From assembly GCA_021813405.1 (NCBI GenBank), contig JAKAKS010000024.1, positions 1 to 53,641 of the forward strand: a DNA stretch of 53,641 nt, in the 5' to 3' direction. A program made the translations under genes and the position numbers. Below, in pieces: positions 38,447 to 48,166 of this stretch. The first letter of the stretch is position 1, and every line of letters starts with the position of its first letter. This DNA comes from Nitrospirota bacterium. Lineage in GTDB: Bacteria > Nitrospirota > Thermodesulfovibrionia > Thermodesulfovibrionales > JdFR-88. Below the pieces are notes generated by a model. It saw only the letters and a list, made by a program, of their open reading frames with translations, had not been told where the DNA came from and made no database searches.

Positions 38447-39850
38447 ATGTTTAAAAAAATACTTGTTTCCAACCGCGGCGAGATAGCCGTCAGGGTTATC
38501 CGGGCCTGCCGGGAAATGGGCATCCGCACGGTGGCCGTCTATTCCGATATCGACAAGGAAAGCCTGCATGTAAGGCTTGCCGACGAGGCGGTTTGCATCG
38601 GCCCCGCATCGCCGGACCAGAGCTATCTGAATATCCCTGCCATACTTACGGCAGCCGAGCTTACGGATTCGGAAGCGATACACCCTGGTTATGGTTTCCT
38701 GTCTGAAAACCCGCAGTTTGCCGAAGCCTGCGCTGCCTCCGGCATAACCTTTGTTGGCCCCACAGCCGAAAATATACGGCTTGGCGGCGACAAGGCCAAG
38801 GCCAGGGCCGTCATGAAGAAAAAAGGCGTGCCTGTCATCCCCGGCAGCGAGGGCGTAGTGGAGAGCATAGCCGCGGCGCATAAGGCCGCAAAGAAGATAG
38901 GCTACCCCGTCATATTGAAGGCCGCGATGGGCGGCGGCGGCAGGGGGATGAAGATAGTGGAGTCCGAGGAGGGCGTCGAGGAGGCGTTTCTGATAGCCCA
39001 GCGGGAGGCCCTGGGCGCGTTCGGCTCCAGCGAGCTATATCTGGAAAAATTCGTCCGCCCCATCAGGCACATAGAAGTGCAGATAATGGCGGACAACAAG
39101 GGCAGGGTGATGCATCTGGGCGAGCGCGAGTGCTCCATACAGCGCAGGCACCAGAAACTGATAGAGGAGTCGCCTTCGTCCTGCGTGTCCGAGAAGCTCC
39201 GCAAGAAAATCGGCGACTACGCGATCAGGGCCGCCAGGGCGGTCAAATACAGGAACCTTGGCACGGTGGAATTCATTCTTGCGCCCGACGGAGAGGTTTA
39301 TTTCATGGAATTCAACACCCGCATACAGGTGGAGCATCCGGTCACCGAGGCTGTGATGGGGGTGGACCTGGTAAAGGAACAGATAAGCATAGCCGCGGGT
39401 AATGAGATGAGCGTAAAGCGGTTTTACAGGCCCAGGGGCGCCTCAATCGAGTGCCGCATAAACGCCGAGGACCCGGAGCGCTTCCTGCCCTCTCCAGGCC
39501 GGATAGATACTTTTATCCCTCCGGGCGGGCCGGGTGTGCGCGTGGATACCGCCGCCTTCAGCGGCTGGTGCGTGCCGCCGAATTACGACTCTCTTATAGC
39601 CAAGCTGGTCGTACACGGCGCAAACAGGCAGGAAGCGATAGCCAGGATGCGGAGGGCCCTGGCCGAGTTCATTATTGAAGGCATAAAAACCACTATCCCG
39701 TTCCACAAAAAAGTGCTTGCAAACGAAGCGTTCCTGCAAGGGAAAATCGATACCGGCTTTGTGGAGAGGATGAACGGGGACCAGTCCCGCGGGGACCAGT
39801 CCGCCGGCCAGCCCCGCAAAGATATTAACCCACCCAGCGCCACTGAATGA
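38447..39850 (+). CDS. accC: Biotin carboxylase subunit of acetyl-CoA carboxylase
   Basis: The 467-residue ATP-grasp enzyme carboxylates the biotin of AccB. It has [23 protein letters not shown], the ATP lid [15 protein letters not shown], the [23 protein letters not shown] block and [14 protein letters not shown]. The C-terminal 20 or so residues contain a direct repeat of a GGGGACCAGTCC unit (39776-39802) encoding GDQSRGDQS, a repeat-derived tail. It overlaps thiE by ATGA. Confidence 0.95.
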   Translation: MFKKILVSNRGEIAVRVIRACREMGIRTVAVYSDIDKESLHVRLADEAVCIGPASPDQSYLNIPAILTAAELTDSEAIHPGYGFLSENPQFAEACAASGITFVGPTAENIRLGGDKAKARAVMKKKGVPVIPGSEGVVESIAAAHKAAKKIGYPVILKAAMGGGGRGMKIVESEEGVEEAFLIAQREALGAFGSSELYLEKFVRPIRHIEVQIMADNKGRVMHLGERECSIQRRHQKLIEESPSSCVSEKLRKKIGDYAIRAARAVKYRNLGTVEFILAPDGEVYFMEFNTRIQVEHPVTEAVMGVDLVKEQISIAAGNEMSVKRFYRPRGASIECRINAEDPERFLPSPGRIDTFIPPGGPGVRVDTAAFSGWCVPPNYDSLIAKLVVHGANRQEAIARMRRALAEFIIEGIKTTIPFHKKVLANEAFLQGKIDTGFVERMNGDQSRGDQSAGQPRKDINPPSATE

Positions 39851-40482
39851 GCCGGCCGTTCCTTGGAGGCGTCTGTTTCATTACTGGCCGCCACCCAAGG
39901 CATTCCCCGGTAGAGCAGGCGGTAATGGCGATGAAGGGCGGTATCCGCTGGGTCCAGCTCCGGATGAAGGACTCCCCGCGCAAAGAGGTATACGGGGCCG
40001 CATTGTTTTTAAAAGAGGCGGCGGATTCCTTCGGGGCTGTTCTTGTAATTAATGACTATCCCGATATTGCGCTTGCCTGCGGCGCGGGCGGCGTCCACCT
40101 GGGCCAGGACGACCTGCCCATAGAGGCTGTACGGCCGCTTGTGGGCGAAAAAATGCTTATAGGCATCTCTACCCACAGCGAAACGGAGGCGCGGGCGGCA
40201 TCGGAGGCTGGGGCCGGATACATAGGCTTCGGGCCGGTATTCGATACCGCCACCAAGGATGCCGGGCCTCCCAAAGGGGCTGCGTCCCTGGCCCGGATAA
40301 AGAAGATATCACGGGTGCCGGTTACCGCTATCGGGGGCATCACGGCCGCCAATATCCACGGTGTGCTGGAGGCCGGGGCCGATGCCGTTGCCATTTCCGG
40401 CGCCCTGCTTGCGGGAGACCCGTTTGAGAATTCGCGCCAAATAGTGAGATTGATTGAAATGTGGTATGGTTCTGGTCTATAA
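39847..40482 (+). CDS. thiE: Thiamine-phosphate synthase
   Basis: The 211-residue TIM barrel joins the thiazole and pyrimidine halves of thiamine. Key blocks: [63 protein letters not shown] and [12 protein letters not shown]. Coupled to accC. The 3' end overlaps the promoter of the following gene. Confidence 0.93.
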   Translation: MSRPFLGGVCFITGRHPRHSPVEQAVMAMKGGIRWVQLRMKDSPRKEVYGAALFLKEAADSFGAVLVINDYPDIALACGAGGVHLGQDDLPIEAVRPLVGEKMLIGISTHSETEARAASEAGAGYIGFGPVFDTATKDAGPPKGAASLARIKKISRVPVTAIGGITAANIHGVLEAGADAVAISGALLAGDPFENSRQIVRLIEMWYGSGL

Positions 40483-40483
40483 T
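40454..40483 (+). promoter_or_regulatory. Promoter within thiE 3' end
   Basis: TTGAAA (40454-40459) and TATAAT (40478-40483), 18 bases apart. The expected start site is about 40490, three bases before the ATG at 40493. Confidence 0.5.
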
Positions 40484-40492
40484 ACGCCCACA

Positions 40493-41188
40493 ATGCGTAA
40501 AATACATATAATAATGGCAGCTGTGGCCCTGCTCTCGTTTTCGTGCGCGAGCGCCCCGGCGGTGGTAGTTTACCAACCGGCCAAATTGTCCCCTATGCCG
40601 CCCGCAGAAGTGACGCCGGCCCCTTTCGGGACCACAGCCGCCAAGGAAGCCGTCAGAAAAAGCCTGGCGGACTACATGGACAAGCTTCGTAAGTTAAACG
40701 GGATATACATGGTGCAGATATACCCGCGCCTTTCAGAGATAGCCATGGCCGGCAAGGACGGGGACTACAAAAAGCTGGGCAATATATTCAGCAAAACAGC
40801 CGCCTGCAACGCCCAGTGGCGCACGGCCTGCGAGAGCTTCCTGAAGTCTGCTGTCTATCTGGATTTTTATGCCAGTGTAATACCTCCTTCGGACACCAAG
40901 AATGCCATTTTCAGCCTTATTAACCGGGGCGAAGAGTTCGGAAAAGAGACGATGTCCTATTCAAAGGCGCTGGATATTTATATGAACTCCTCTGCGGAGT
41001 TTTTTTACAACCTCAAGAGCGGCAACAGCTATGATTTCTATGTGCAGCAGAACCGGAAGTATTACGGGCACCTGGTCAGTCAAATGCCTAGAATAGGCAA
41101 CCAGTTTGTCCGTGCCTGGAATTCGCTTGTGCCGGTTGTGGCGAAGACAAAGCAGACCTTGTCAACCCCGTCGTTATCAAAAAATTAG
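40493..41188 (+). CDS. Putative lipoprotein or secreted protein
   Basis: The 231-residue protein starts at MRKIHIIMAAVALLSFSCASAP, a signal with a weak lipobox ending in Cys18. A Pro-rich linker and an all-helical domain follow (AAKEAVRKSLADYMDKLRKLNGIYMVQIYPRLSEIAM...). No known domain. There is no Shine-Dalgarno sequence, in line with a leaderless transcript. Confidence 0.7.
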   Translation: MRKIHIIMAAVALLSFSCASAPAVVVYQPAKLSPMPPAEVTPAPFGTTAAKEAVRKSLADYMDKLRKLNGIYMVQIYPRLSEIAMAGKDGDYKKLGNIFSKTAACNAQWRTACESFLKSAVYLDFYASVIPPSDTKNAIFSLINRGEEFGKETMSYSKALDIYMNSSAEFFYNLKSGNSYDFYVQQNRKYYGHLVSQMPRIGNQFVRAWNSLVPVVAKTKQTLSTPSLSKN

Positions 41189-41326
41189 GGCGCCCTCAAT
41201 TCCGCCCGGGCGGGACTGGGCCGGCTTGCGATTTCCCCGCCCGCTTGCCAGCCGCAACTTCTTCTCTATTTTCGCTTCAGAGCTAGTTCTGAGGAAGGTT
41301 CTGGAATTGCAATGCCGGAATTAATG

Positions 41327-42013
41327 TTATAGCTGGCTTAATACGCCAAAAACCGTTTTCTGGCAATTAATTGCGGCCTCTTTCAGCCGCCATTTTGAAG
41401 GATGGTCCCCGGCTATGTTGCTGACCCCCCGGATTTCCAATAACGGGACACCGCATGCCAGTGCCGCATGCGCCGCCGCCGCGCCTTCCATGTTTTCAAT
41501 AAGAGGACTGCTAAAATCCCGTTCCAGTGCCAAGGCCCTTTGCCTGCTGCGGCTGGCCGCGCAAACCGTGAGGAATACGCCGGCGCTTATCCCGGTCTTT
41601 TTTGCTTTAACCAGCATGTTTTTTGATAAAGGGAAACTGTTGAAATACTTTTTATTTTTTATTTTGAGCAGCGGGAAACCTGTTTCCTTGAACCCCGCCG
41701 TCTTTTTGCCCGTATTTATCCCGGAATCCGCGTAAACCTCCCCGGAAGCTGCCGCCACTTCGCCAATGGACAGGCCGGAATGCGGGTATGCGCCACCAAT
41801 CCCGAAAAGTATGATGCATTGGGGCCTAGCTATTTCAGACAGCAGCGTGATTGCCATCGCGGCGTTTGCGATGCCTATCCCGGAGCAGATGTAAGCGGCA
41901 TTCCTGCCTTCGATTACCCCTGTTTTTATCCCGCCACGGATGGTCCTTACCCCTTTCATCCGGGCCAGGATTTCCGCAGACTCAAACGGCACCGCCGAAA
42001 TTAACCCGGTCAT
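41327..42013 (-). CDS. mqnB: Futalosine hydrolase
   Basis: The 228-residue purine-nucleosidase-like enzyme cleaves futalosine in menaquinone synthesis. Signature blocks: GLISAVPFESAEIL, CSGIGIANAAMAITLL, LFGIGGAYPHSGLSIGEV, NMEGAAAAHAALACGVPLLEIRGVSNIAGDH. It is encoded opposite to its neighbours. A weak AT-rich -10-like TTAAAAT lies five bases before the ATG. The rest of the mqn pathway is not in the window. Confidence 0.88.
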   Translation of the reverse strand: MTGLISAVPFESAEILARMKGVRTIRGGIKTGVIEGRNAAYICSGIGIANAAMAITLLSEIARPQCIILFGIGGAYPHSGLSIGEVAAASGEVYADSGINTGKKTAGFKETGFPLLKIKNKKYFNSFPLSKNMLVKAKKTGISAGVFLTVCAASRSRQRALALERDFSSPLIENMEGAAAAHAALACGVPLLEIRGVSNIAGDHPSKWRLKEAAINCQKTVFGVLSQL

Positions 42014-42043
42014 GCGGGATTTTAACAGATTCTCCCAAAAAAC

Positions 42044-42072
42044 TTGAGAAAATAATGAGTTTATGCTAGATT
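42044..42072 (+). promoter_or_regulatory. Promoter of rpsB operon
   Basis: TTGAGA (42044-42049), a 17-base spacer and TAGATT (42067-42072). It leaves a leader of about 97 bases before rpsB with a CTCCCC/GGGGAG hairpin, a likely place for S2 autoregulation. Confidence 0.65.
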
Positions 42073-42175
42073 GTAGGACTGTATTTCACACGCCCGGCAA
42101 GGCTGACCCTGCAAGGTTCTCCCCTGGGGAGCGCAAGGGCGGCGGGCGGAGGAAAAACCAAGAGGAGACTTCCGT

Positions 42176-42994
42176 ATGGTTGCATCCATGAAAGAACTTC
42201 TGGAGGCCGGTGTACACTTCGGCCATCAGGTGAAGCGCTGGAACCCGAAGATGAAAAGATATATCTTTGGAGAGCGCAACGGCATCTATATCATCGACCT
42301 TCAAAAAACACTCAAAGGCCTCGAAGAGGCATACGGCTTTGTCCGGCAGGTTTCAGCAACCAACCAGCCGGTGCTCTTTGTTGGCACCAAGAAGCAGGCG
42401 CAGGACTCCATTGCCGAGGAGGCCAGAAGGTCCGGGTGCTATTTTGTAAACCAGCGCTGGCTTGGCGGCATGCTTACCAATTTCACCACCATCAAAAAGA
42501 GCATAGACCGGCTCAGGAAAATCGAGACAATGCGCCAGGACGGCACGATGGAAAGGATTACAAAGAAAGAGGCTTCCCTCCTGGAGAAGGAAAGAGGCAA
42601 GCTGGAAAAATACCTTAGCGGCATAAAAGACATGCCTGCGCTTCCGGGGGCCATCTTCATAGTAGACCCCAGGAAAGAGAGGATAGCCGTGCAGGAGGCC
42701 AGGAAACTCTCCATTCCCACGGTTGCAGTGGTGGACACCAACTGCGACCCCGATGAGATCGACTACGTGATCCCCGGCAACGACGACGCCATCAGGGCCA
42801 TAATGCTTATATCCTCCAAGATGGCCGAGGCCGTTCTGGAAGGCAGGGCTATAAGCGGCAAGTCCGGGGCAAGCGCCGGGGAAGCGGCCGCGATAGAGCA
42901 GAAGATTGCCGCGGAAGAGGCCCCGGCCCAATCAACGCCGCAGGCGGCAGTTGCAGCAGCCGCTGAAATTTCCGCGCCGGGGGTGGCGGAATAA
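42176..42994 (+). CDS. rpsB: Ribosomal protein S2
   Basis: The 272-residue 30S protein has [55 protein letters not shown] and [29 protein letters not shown]. Ribosome-binding site AGAGGAG. An Ala-rich C-terminal tail is present. First gene of rpsB-tsf-pyrH-frr, the usual order. Confidence 0.97.
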   Translation: MVASMKELLEAGVHFGHQVKRWNPKMKRYIFGERNGIYIIDLQKTLKGLEEAYGFVRQVSATNQPVLFVGTKKQAQDSIAEEARRSGCYFVNQRWLGGMLTNFTTIKKSIDRLRKIETMRQDGTMERITKKEASLLEKERGKLEKYLSGIKDMPALPGAIFIVDPRKERIAVQEARKLSIPTVAVVDTNCDPDEIDYVIPGNDDAIRAIMLISSKMAEAVLEGRAISGKSGASAGEAAAIEQKIAAEEAPAQSTPQAAVAAAAEISAPGVAE

Positions 42995-43599
42995 TGATAA
43001 CGGCAGAAATGGTCCGGACGCTCAGGGACAAGACCGGCGCCGGAATGATGGAATGCAAGAAGGCGCTTTCGGAGTCCAATGGGGACGTGGACAAGGCGGT
43101 TGAGATGCTCCGGCTGAAGGGGCTTGCCACCGCGCAGAAGAAGGCGGCAAGGGCGGCCTGCCAGGGGCTCATCGGCTCCTATATACACATGGACAAGATA
43201 GGCGTGCTTGTGGAAGTAAACTGCGAGACCGATTTCGTCGCCCGCACGGACGATTTCAAGCTGCTTGTGAAGGACATCGGCATGCACATAGCTGCTGCGG
43301 GCCCGGCTTACCTGAACAGGGAGGAAGTCCCAGCCGACGTAATCGAAAAGGAAAAGGAAATTTACAGGCAGCAGGTGCAGGGCAAGCCGGAAAACGTGGT
43401 TGAGAAGATCATCCAGGGCAAGCTCGACAAGTTTTATTCGGAGTGCTGCCTTATGGACCAGATATTCGTAAAGGACCCCGAAGGCAAGCTTACGGTTGGC
43501 GGCATGGTTACCGCCGCCGTTGCCAAGGTGGGCGAAAACATAGTGATAAGCCGGTTTACAAGGTACCAGCTTGGCGAGACTGCAAAAAAAGAAGTATAA
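42994..43599 (+). CDS. tsf: Elongation factor Ts
   Basis: The 201-residue nucleotide exchange factor for EF-Tu begins [39 protein letters not shown] and includes [32 protein letters not shown]. It is the short form with one core subdomain, as in many non-enteric bacteria. Overlaps rpsB by one base and pyrH by 29. Confidence 0.96.
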   Translation: MITAEMVRTLRDKTGAGMMECKKALSESNGDVDKAVEMLRLKGLATAQKKAARAACQGLIGSYIHMDKIGVLVEVNCETDFVARTDDFKLLVKDIGMHIAAAGPAYLNREEVPADVIEKEKEIYRQQVQGKPENVVEKIIQGKLDKFYSECCLMDQIFVKDPEGKLTVGGMVTAAVAKVGENIVISRFTRYQLGETAKKEV

Positions 43600-44314
43600 C
43601 CGGATACTGCTGAAGCTGTCCGGCGAGGCCCTTATGGGCGATCGCGGCTACGGCATTGATCCCGTCACCATAGATTTTATTGCCGGGGAGATCAAGACCA
43701 CAATAAAATCCACAGGCGTGCAGATGGCGCTGGTGATAGGCGGCGGCAATATATTCAGGGGGGTGGAGGCAACCACCCACGGCATGGACAGGGCGTCCGC
43801 CGATTACATGGGGATGCTTGCAACGGTCATAAACGCGCTTGCGGTGCAGAGTGCGCTTGAAAACAAGGGGGTACCCACAAGGGTGCAGTCCGCGATAGAG
43901 ATGCGCGAGCTTTCGGAGCCATATATAAGAAGGAAGGCGGTCCGGCACCTTGAAAAGGGGCGGGTGGTCATCTTTGCCGCCGGCACCGGCAACCCGTTTT
44001 TCACAACGGATACAGCCGCTGCCCTGAGGGCCATGGAGATAGACGCGGACGTTATCTGCAAGGCAACCAAGGTGGACGGCGTTTACACGTCGGACCCGGT
44101 AAAGGACAGGACGGCCAAAAAATTCGGTTCCATTACCTATCTGGAGGTCATAAAAAGAGGCCTCAAAGTGATGGACTCCACGGCCATTACTTTATGTATG
44201 GACAATAACATGCCTATTGTGGTATTTAATCTCAAGGGGGAAGGCAACATAAAGGCCCTTGTAGAGGGGAAAAAGGTTGGCACGCGGATAGGGACCGATG
44301 GAAAAAGAGATTAA
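43571..44314 (+). CDS. pyrH: UMP kinase
   Basis: The 247-residue hexameric kinase converts UMP to UDP. Motifs: [52 protein letters not shown] and [12 protein letters not shown] start at 43571 inside tsf is taken because no ATG lies upstream of the first conserved strand. Confidence 0.95.
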   Translation: MARLQKKKYNRILLKLSGEALMGDRGYGIDPVTIDFIAGEIKTTIKSTGVQMALVIGGGNIFRGVEATTHGMDRASADYMGMLATVINALAVQSALENKGVPTRVQSAIEMRELSEPYIRRKAVRHLEKGRVVIFAAGTGNPFFTTDTAAALRAMEIDADVICKATKVDGVYTSDPVKDRTAKKFGSITYLEVIKRGLKVMDSTAITLCMDNNMPIVVFNLKGEGNIKALVEGKKVGTRIGTDGKRD

Positions 44315-44855
44315 AGACAAGATGGTCCACAAGATGGACCAGACCGTTGAGGCCCTCCGCAAGGAAATGAACGCGGTGCGGACCGGCCGGGCGTCACTGG
44401 CCCTCCTGGACGGAATAACGGTGGAGTACTACAACACGCACACCCCCATAAACCAGTTGGCGGCCCTCAGCGTGCCGGAACCCCGGCTGATAATGATACA
44501 GCCCTGGGAGCAGCGGCTGGTGGCCGACATAGAGCGTGCTATAATGAAATCGGACCTGGGATTGGTGCCGGCAAATGACGGGAAAGTAATCAGGATACCG
44601 ATTCCGCCGCTCACCGAGGACCGCAGGAAGGACCTTGTAAAGGTCATCCGCAAGAAGGCCGAGGAAGCCAGAGTGGCGCTCAGGAACATCCGCCGGGATG
44701 CCAACGAGGCACTGAAGAAGCTTGAAAAAGACAAACACATCAGTGAAGACGATACCAAAAAGGCATTGGATGAAGTCCAGCACAGGACCGACCAGCACAT
44801 ACAGAAAGTAGACGAAATCCTCTCCGCCAAAGAGAAAGAGATAATGGAGGTTTAG
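44298..44855 (+). CDS. frr: Ribosome recycling factor
   Basis: The 185-residue protein has the family's L-shaped fold blocks: [92 protein letters not shown]. It splits post-termination ribosomes with EF-G. Overlaps pyrH by 17 bases. Confidence 0.97.
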   Translation: MEKEIKDKMVHKMDQTVEALRKEMNAVRTGRASLALLDGITVEYYNTHTPINQLAALSVPEPRLIMIQPWEQRLVADIERAIMKSDLGLVPANDGKVIRIPIPPLTEDRRKDLVKVIRKKAEEARVALRNIRRDANEALKKLEKDKHISEDDTKKALDEVQHRTDQHIQKVDEILSAKEKEIMEV

Positions 44856-44858
44856 CGG

Positions 44859-45047
44859 GTGAAAGCCAATTACATGCTTAAAGTGGAGGATGCCAGGGCG
44901 GTGGACATTCAGAAGGCGCTGCAGGCGGCTGGCATTAAGGTGAGGAGCATACAGGAAATTCATAAAGAAGGCGAGGCCCAGCCCGCCGTACCCGGTACAC
45001 CGGGAATGGGCGCGGCAGGGGCGCACCAGCCGCAGGAGAAAAAATAA
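44859..45047 (+). CDS. Small hypothetical protein between frr and dksA
   Basis: The 62-residue protein starts at GTG. VKANYMLKVEDARAVDIQKALQAAGIKVRSIQEIHKEG looks like a small alpha/beta domain followed by a Pro/Gly-rich tail. The ATG of the DksA-like gene overlaps its stop. Unknown function; its spacing shows it belongs to the operon. Confidence 0.6.
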   Translation: MKANYMLKVEDARAVDIQKALQAAGIKVRSIQEIHKEGEAQPAVPGTPGMGAAGAHQPQEKK

Positions 45048-45571
45048 TGCCGGCCAAGACAATCAAGAAAAAAGAAAAACCGAAGGCCGCCGGCAAGGCA
45101 GCGGAAAAAAAGCAGGTCCAGGCAGCCCGTAAAGAGGCCCCTAAAAAGGCGCAGGCGGCCAAAAAGCCAGCTGGTTCGCCAGCACCTGAGGCTGACAGGA
45201 CCGAGATCATGAAAAAACAGCTCCTTAAGTACCGGCAGGACATTCTCTCCGAGGCCAAGCGGGAGATAGGCAAATATGCCAAGGGTGAGAACAGGCAGCT
45301 TGTGGACACAGCCCTCGACGATGGCGACTGGTCCGTTGTGGACCTTTCGGAGGACATCAGCCTCCGCCAGCTCTCTGCTCATATGGAAAACCTCAAAAAG
45401 ATAGATGAGGCCCTCCGCAAGCTTTCGGAAGGCACCTACGGCATCTGCGAGGAATGCGGCGAGGATATAAGCATGGAGCGGCTGAAGGTGATGCCGTTTG
45501 CCATCTATTGCCGGGACGACCAGGAAAGAAAAGAGATGCTGGAGGCCATGGAGCGGGAACAGGTTTTTTAA
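45047..45571 (+). CDS. DksA/TraR-type transcription regulator with three-Cys zinc site
   Basis: The 174-residue protein has a Lys/Ala-rich N-terminal extension (about 1-50), a coiled coil, then the zinc-finger region CEECGEDISMERLKVMPFAIYCRDDQ. Canonical DksA has CxxC...CxxC, but here the last Cys is Asp (C134, C137, C155, D158). DksA-type proteins insert into the polymerase secondary channel and act with ppGpp. The acidic DDGDW region resembles the coiled-coil tip. Confidence 0.82.
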   Translation: MPAKTIKKKEKPKAAGKAAEKKQVQAARKEAPKKAQAAKKPAGSPAPEADRTEIMKKQLLKYRQDILSEAKREIGKYAKGENRQLVDTALDDGDWSVVDLSEDISLRQLSAHMENLKKIDEALRKLSEGTYGICEECGEDISMERLKVMPFAIYCRDDQERKEMLEAMEREQVF

Positions 45572-45621
45572 GCCGCAAACCATAAAGGCCTTTGGAGTCC
45601 TTGAAAATTACTTCTGATAAC

Positions 45622-45661
45622 AAGCCGTCCGCTTCGAAAGAGGCGGACGGCTTTGCTTTTT
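45622..45661 (+). terminator. Rho-independent terminator after dksA
   Basis: A perfect 11-bp stem AAGCCGTCCGC (45622-45632)/GCGGACGGCTT (45643-45653) with a 10-nt loop, then TTTGCTTTTT. It ends the rpsB-dksA operon. Confidence 0.85.
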
Positions 45662-45699
45662 GGGGCCGGGCAACAGGCGTGTCGCCGCATGTCACATTT

Positions 45700-47703
45700 A
45701 TGGCATTTATTTTGGCCCTTGCCGCCGTGCTGCTGCTTGTAAATTATCCCATCTCCGACCCGGACACGTTCTGGCATATCGCTAACGGCAAGCAGATTGT
45801 GCAGCAGGGCAGGATTTTAAACAAGGAGGTGTTTTCATACACCAAAGCGGGGTTTAAATACAGCGACCACGAATGGCTTTCGCAGGTAATTTTTTACCTC
45901 GTATATTCCGCAGCCGGGGCAGCCGGGCTTGCGGTGCTGAAGTCCGCTCTGGTTGCACTGATGTTTACCATGCTTTATGCAGCCGCCTTTTACGAAGGCC
46001 GGGGGCTTGTCTTGCCGGCATTTCTGTTTCCTGTGATGGGCGTGCTGATGGCTTTCGAGCGGTACGCTGTGCGGCCCCAGCTTTTTTCCTATATGCTGAT
46101 TGCGCTGGTCCTTTTAATTTACCACGGCTGCAAGAACCTCCGGCTGCGGCCGCGATGGCTGTGGCTTCTGCCCCCGGCAATGATAGTATGGGATTTTTTG
46201 CAGGGGGCCGTATTCGGGCTGGTTATGCTTGTAATTTACGCGTTCGTGGAGGCGGCAAGGCTGATTATCTACCGCAAAAAAGAACCAGGGCAGGATTTGG
46301 ATTTCTCCAGAAAAGTCCTTCTGGTCTGCGCGGTGGCTGCCGCCGCCATGCTGGTAAGCCCCTACGGTTTCCGGTCATATGACATATTTGCCGGATACCT
46401 GAAAAATTCGGTCATGATTTCGGTTAACGAGGAGTTCATGTCCCCGCTGATGCTGGGCGGGTTCCCCCTTTTCTGGTCTGTGCTGGCCGGGGCCTGGATA
46501 CTGGTATTGATTACCACCAGGAGACGGGATTTCTCATTTGCCGGTGGTGACGGGCGCAACCTTGCCGGGATACTGGTGATGGCGGCCTACACGGCGCTTT
46601 CGTTGAGGTATTCAAGAATGATCTCGGTATTCGGGCTGGTCTCGGTCCCGGTGCTTGCCGGCAGAACGGGCCGGCTGGCGGGCCTTCTTGAAAGGCTGAG
46701 GATTGGCCGGCCCAAAATTACATTGGAAATGATAGCCGCCGCCGGGCTTTCCATTTGCGTCATTTACATTGCGGCCTTCAAATTTAATACGGACGGGCCG
46801 TACCGCATCGGGTACAAGCTGAACCAGAGCGTACTGCCGGTTGGCGCGGCCAGATTTGTGAAAGAGGCAAATCTGGAAGGCAATATGTATAACCCGGGGC
46901 ATATGGGGGGATATCTGGCCTATAAGCTTTTCCCGCAAAGGCGCATATTCCTTTATAACCATGTTTTCTTCTCCGACATAACGGCCATGACCATGGACCC
47001 GGATTTTACCGGTAAATTCCATATCAATTACGCCGTGTACGGCAATGGCGAGGTGGAATCCGCCATGGTCTTTACGGGCCCCAGGTGGGTACCGCTTTTC
47101 TGGGACGAAGCCGCGGTGGTCTCTATAAAAAACTCTCCCGCAAACGGGCCTGTTATAAGCAGATATGGGCTCAAATATTTCCTGCCCAACGCATCGGAAG
47201 AACAGCTTGCGGCGGACGAGGCGGACCCGAAGATACTCCCGGCGCTTGTCCGGGAGGCGGCAAGCTGCCTTTACTATTCGGCAAATAATAGCACGGCCAA
47301 TTATCTTGGCTGGCTCATTATAAGACGCGCCCTGGGCAGCCAGGAGGTATCCGCCATGCTCCGCCGGGCGCTGGTGTACAACGGCTCAAACGCCATGCTC
47401 TGGAGCGCTCTTGGCGTGTCCAGCCTGAAGCAGGATGATAAGGAAGCCGCTTATGATGAGTTTGAGAAATCCGCGGCTTTAGATAGAGGGTTTTCCTTTC
47501 CGCGCATAAGACTTTCGGAGCTGGCGCTTGGGCGGGGAAACGTCAGAAAGGCCGAGGCCCTTTTAAGGGAGGCGCGCAAATCCAGCCCGGATGACCCCGA
47601 GATTTACATGGGGCTTTCCATCGTGCACGGGAAGCTGGGGGAAAGCGCAAAGGCGGCAAATGACATGCGGAAGTACCGGGAGCTTACGTCTTCAGGCCGA
47701 TAG
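45700..47703 (+). CDS. Large polytopic membrane protein with C-terminal TPRs
   Basis: The chain (667 residues from ATG 45700) opens with a transmembrane helix and the SDPDTFWHIANGKQIVQQG...FSYTKAGFKYSDHEWLSQ motif of GT-C-like membrane proteins, followed by about nine to ten more helices to residue 360. The rest is a periplasmic region and a C-terminal TPR block (NAMLWSALGVSSLKQDDKEAAYDEFEKSAAL...). Probably cell-envelope glycosylation or polysaccharide-related. A frame from TTG 45592 would run through the terminator, so ATG 45700 (or GTG 45679) is preferred. Confidence 0.75.
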   Translation: MAFILALAAVLLLVNYPISDPDTFWHIANGKQIVQQGRILNKEVFSYTKAGFKYSDHEWLSQVIFYLVYSAAGAAGLAVLKSALVALMFTMLYAAAFYEGRGLVLPAFLFPVMGVLMAFERYAVRPQLFSYMLIALVLLIYHGCKNLRLRPRWLWLLPPAMIVWDFLQGAVFGLVMLVIYAFVEAARLIIYRKKEPGQDLDFSRKVLLVCAVAAAAMLVSPYGFRSYDIFAGYLKNSVMISVNEEFMSPLMLGGFPLFWSVLAGAWILVLITTRRRDFSFAGGDGRNLAGILVMAAYTALSLRYSRMISVFGLVSVPVLAGRTGRLAGLLERLRIGRPKITLEMIAAAGLSICVIYIAAFKFNTDGPYRIGYKLNQSVLPVGAARFVKEANLEGNMYNPGHMGGYLAYKLFPQRRIFLYNHVFFSDITAMTMDPDFTGKFHINYAVYGNGEVESAMVFTGPRWVPLFWDEAAVVSIKNSPANGPVISRYGLKYFLPNASEEQLAADEADPKILPALVREAASCLYYSANNSTANYLGWLIIRRALGSQEVSAMLRRALVYNGSNAMLWSALGVSSLKQDDKEAAYDEFEKSAALDRGFSFPRIRLSELALGRGNVRKAEALLREARKSSPDDPEIYMGLSIVHGKLGESAKAANDMRKYRELTSSGR

Positions 47704-47704
47704 A

Positions 47705-48166
47705 TCAGCTGTGGTTTTTCTCTTTGAAAACTTCCTTTGCCAGTATAAGTATCACGCCAATTGTCAGGTATGAGTCCGCCAGGTTGAACGCTGGCCAGTG
47801 GTGGCTTCCGGCGTGCAGGTCTATGAAATCCCTAACATGGGCCAGCATGGCCCTGTCTATCAGGTTGCCCGCGGCGCCTGAGAGTATGAGCACCAGCCCA
47901 ACCCGGTTTTCCCGGTCCCTGTAAGCAATGGCCAGCACTATTATTATGGCTATGCCGGCCAATATCATGAACGGAATATTGCCAAGGTTTTGAAGGCTTC
48001 CGAATGCGGCCCCCCTGTTTATCACGTTTACAAAACCGAAGAATGAAAGCACGTTCACCTGGCCGCCAGGCGGTATCAGCTTATGCGACAGCCACTTGGT
48101 GTACTGGTCCGCGGCTACCAGAATTGCCGCGGCGGCTACGAAAGATTTTTGAAACAGCGGCCGCAT
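47705..48166 (-). CDS. lspA: Lipoprotein signal peptidase
   Basis: The 153-residue inner-membrane aspartyl protease removes prolipoprotein signals. It has four helices, the NVINRGAAFG box, GAAGNLIDRAMLAHVRDFIDLH and PAFNLADSYL with the catalytic Asp pair (D113-D116 region and D131). It overlaps ileS by 31 bases, the common ileS-lspA pairing. Confidence 0.95.
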   Translation of the reverse strand: MRPLFQKSFVAAAAILVAADQYTKWLSHKLIPPGGQVNVLSFFGFVNVINRGAAFGSLQNLGNIPFMILAGIAIIIVLAIAYRDRENRVGLVLILSGAAGNLIDRAMLAHVRDFIDLHAGSHHWPAFNLADSYLTIGVILILAKEVFKEKNHS

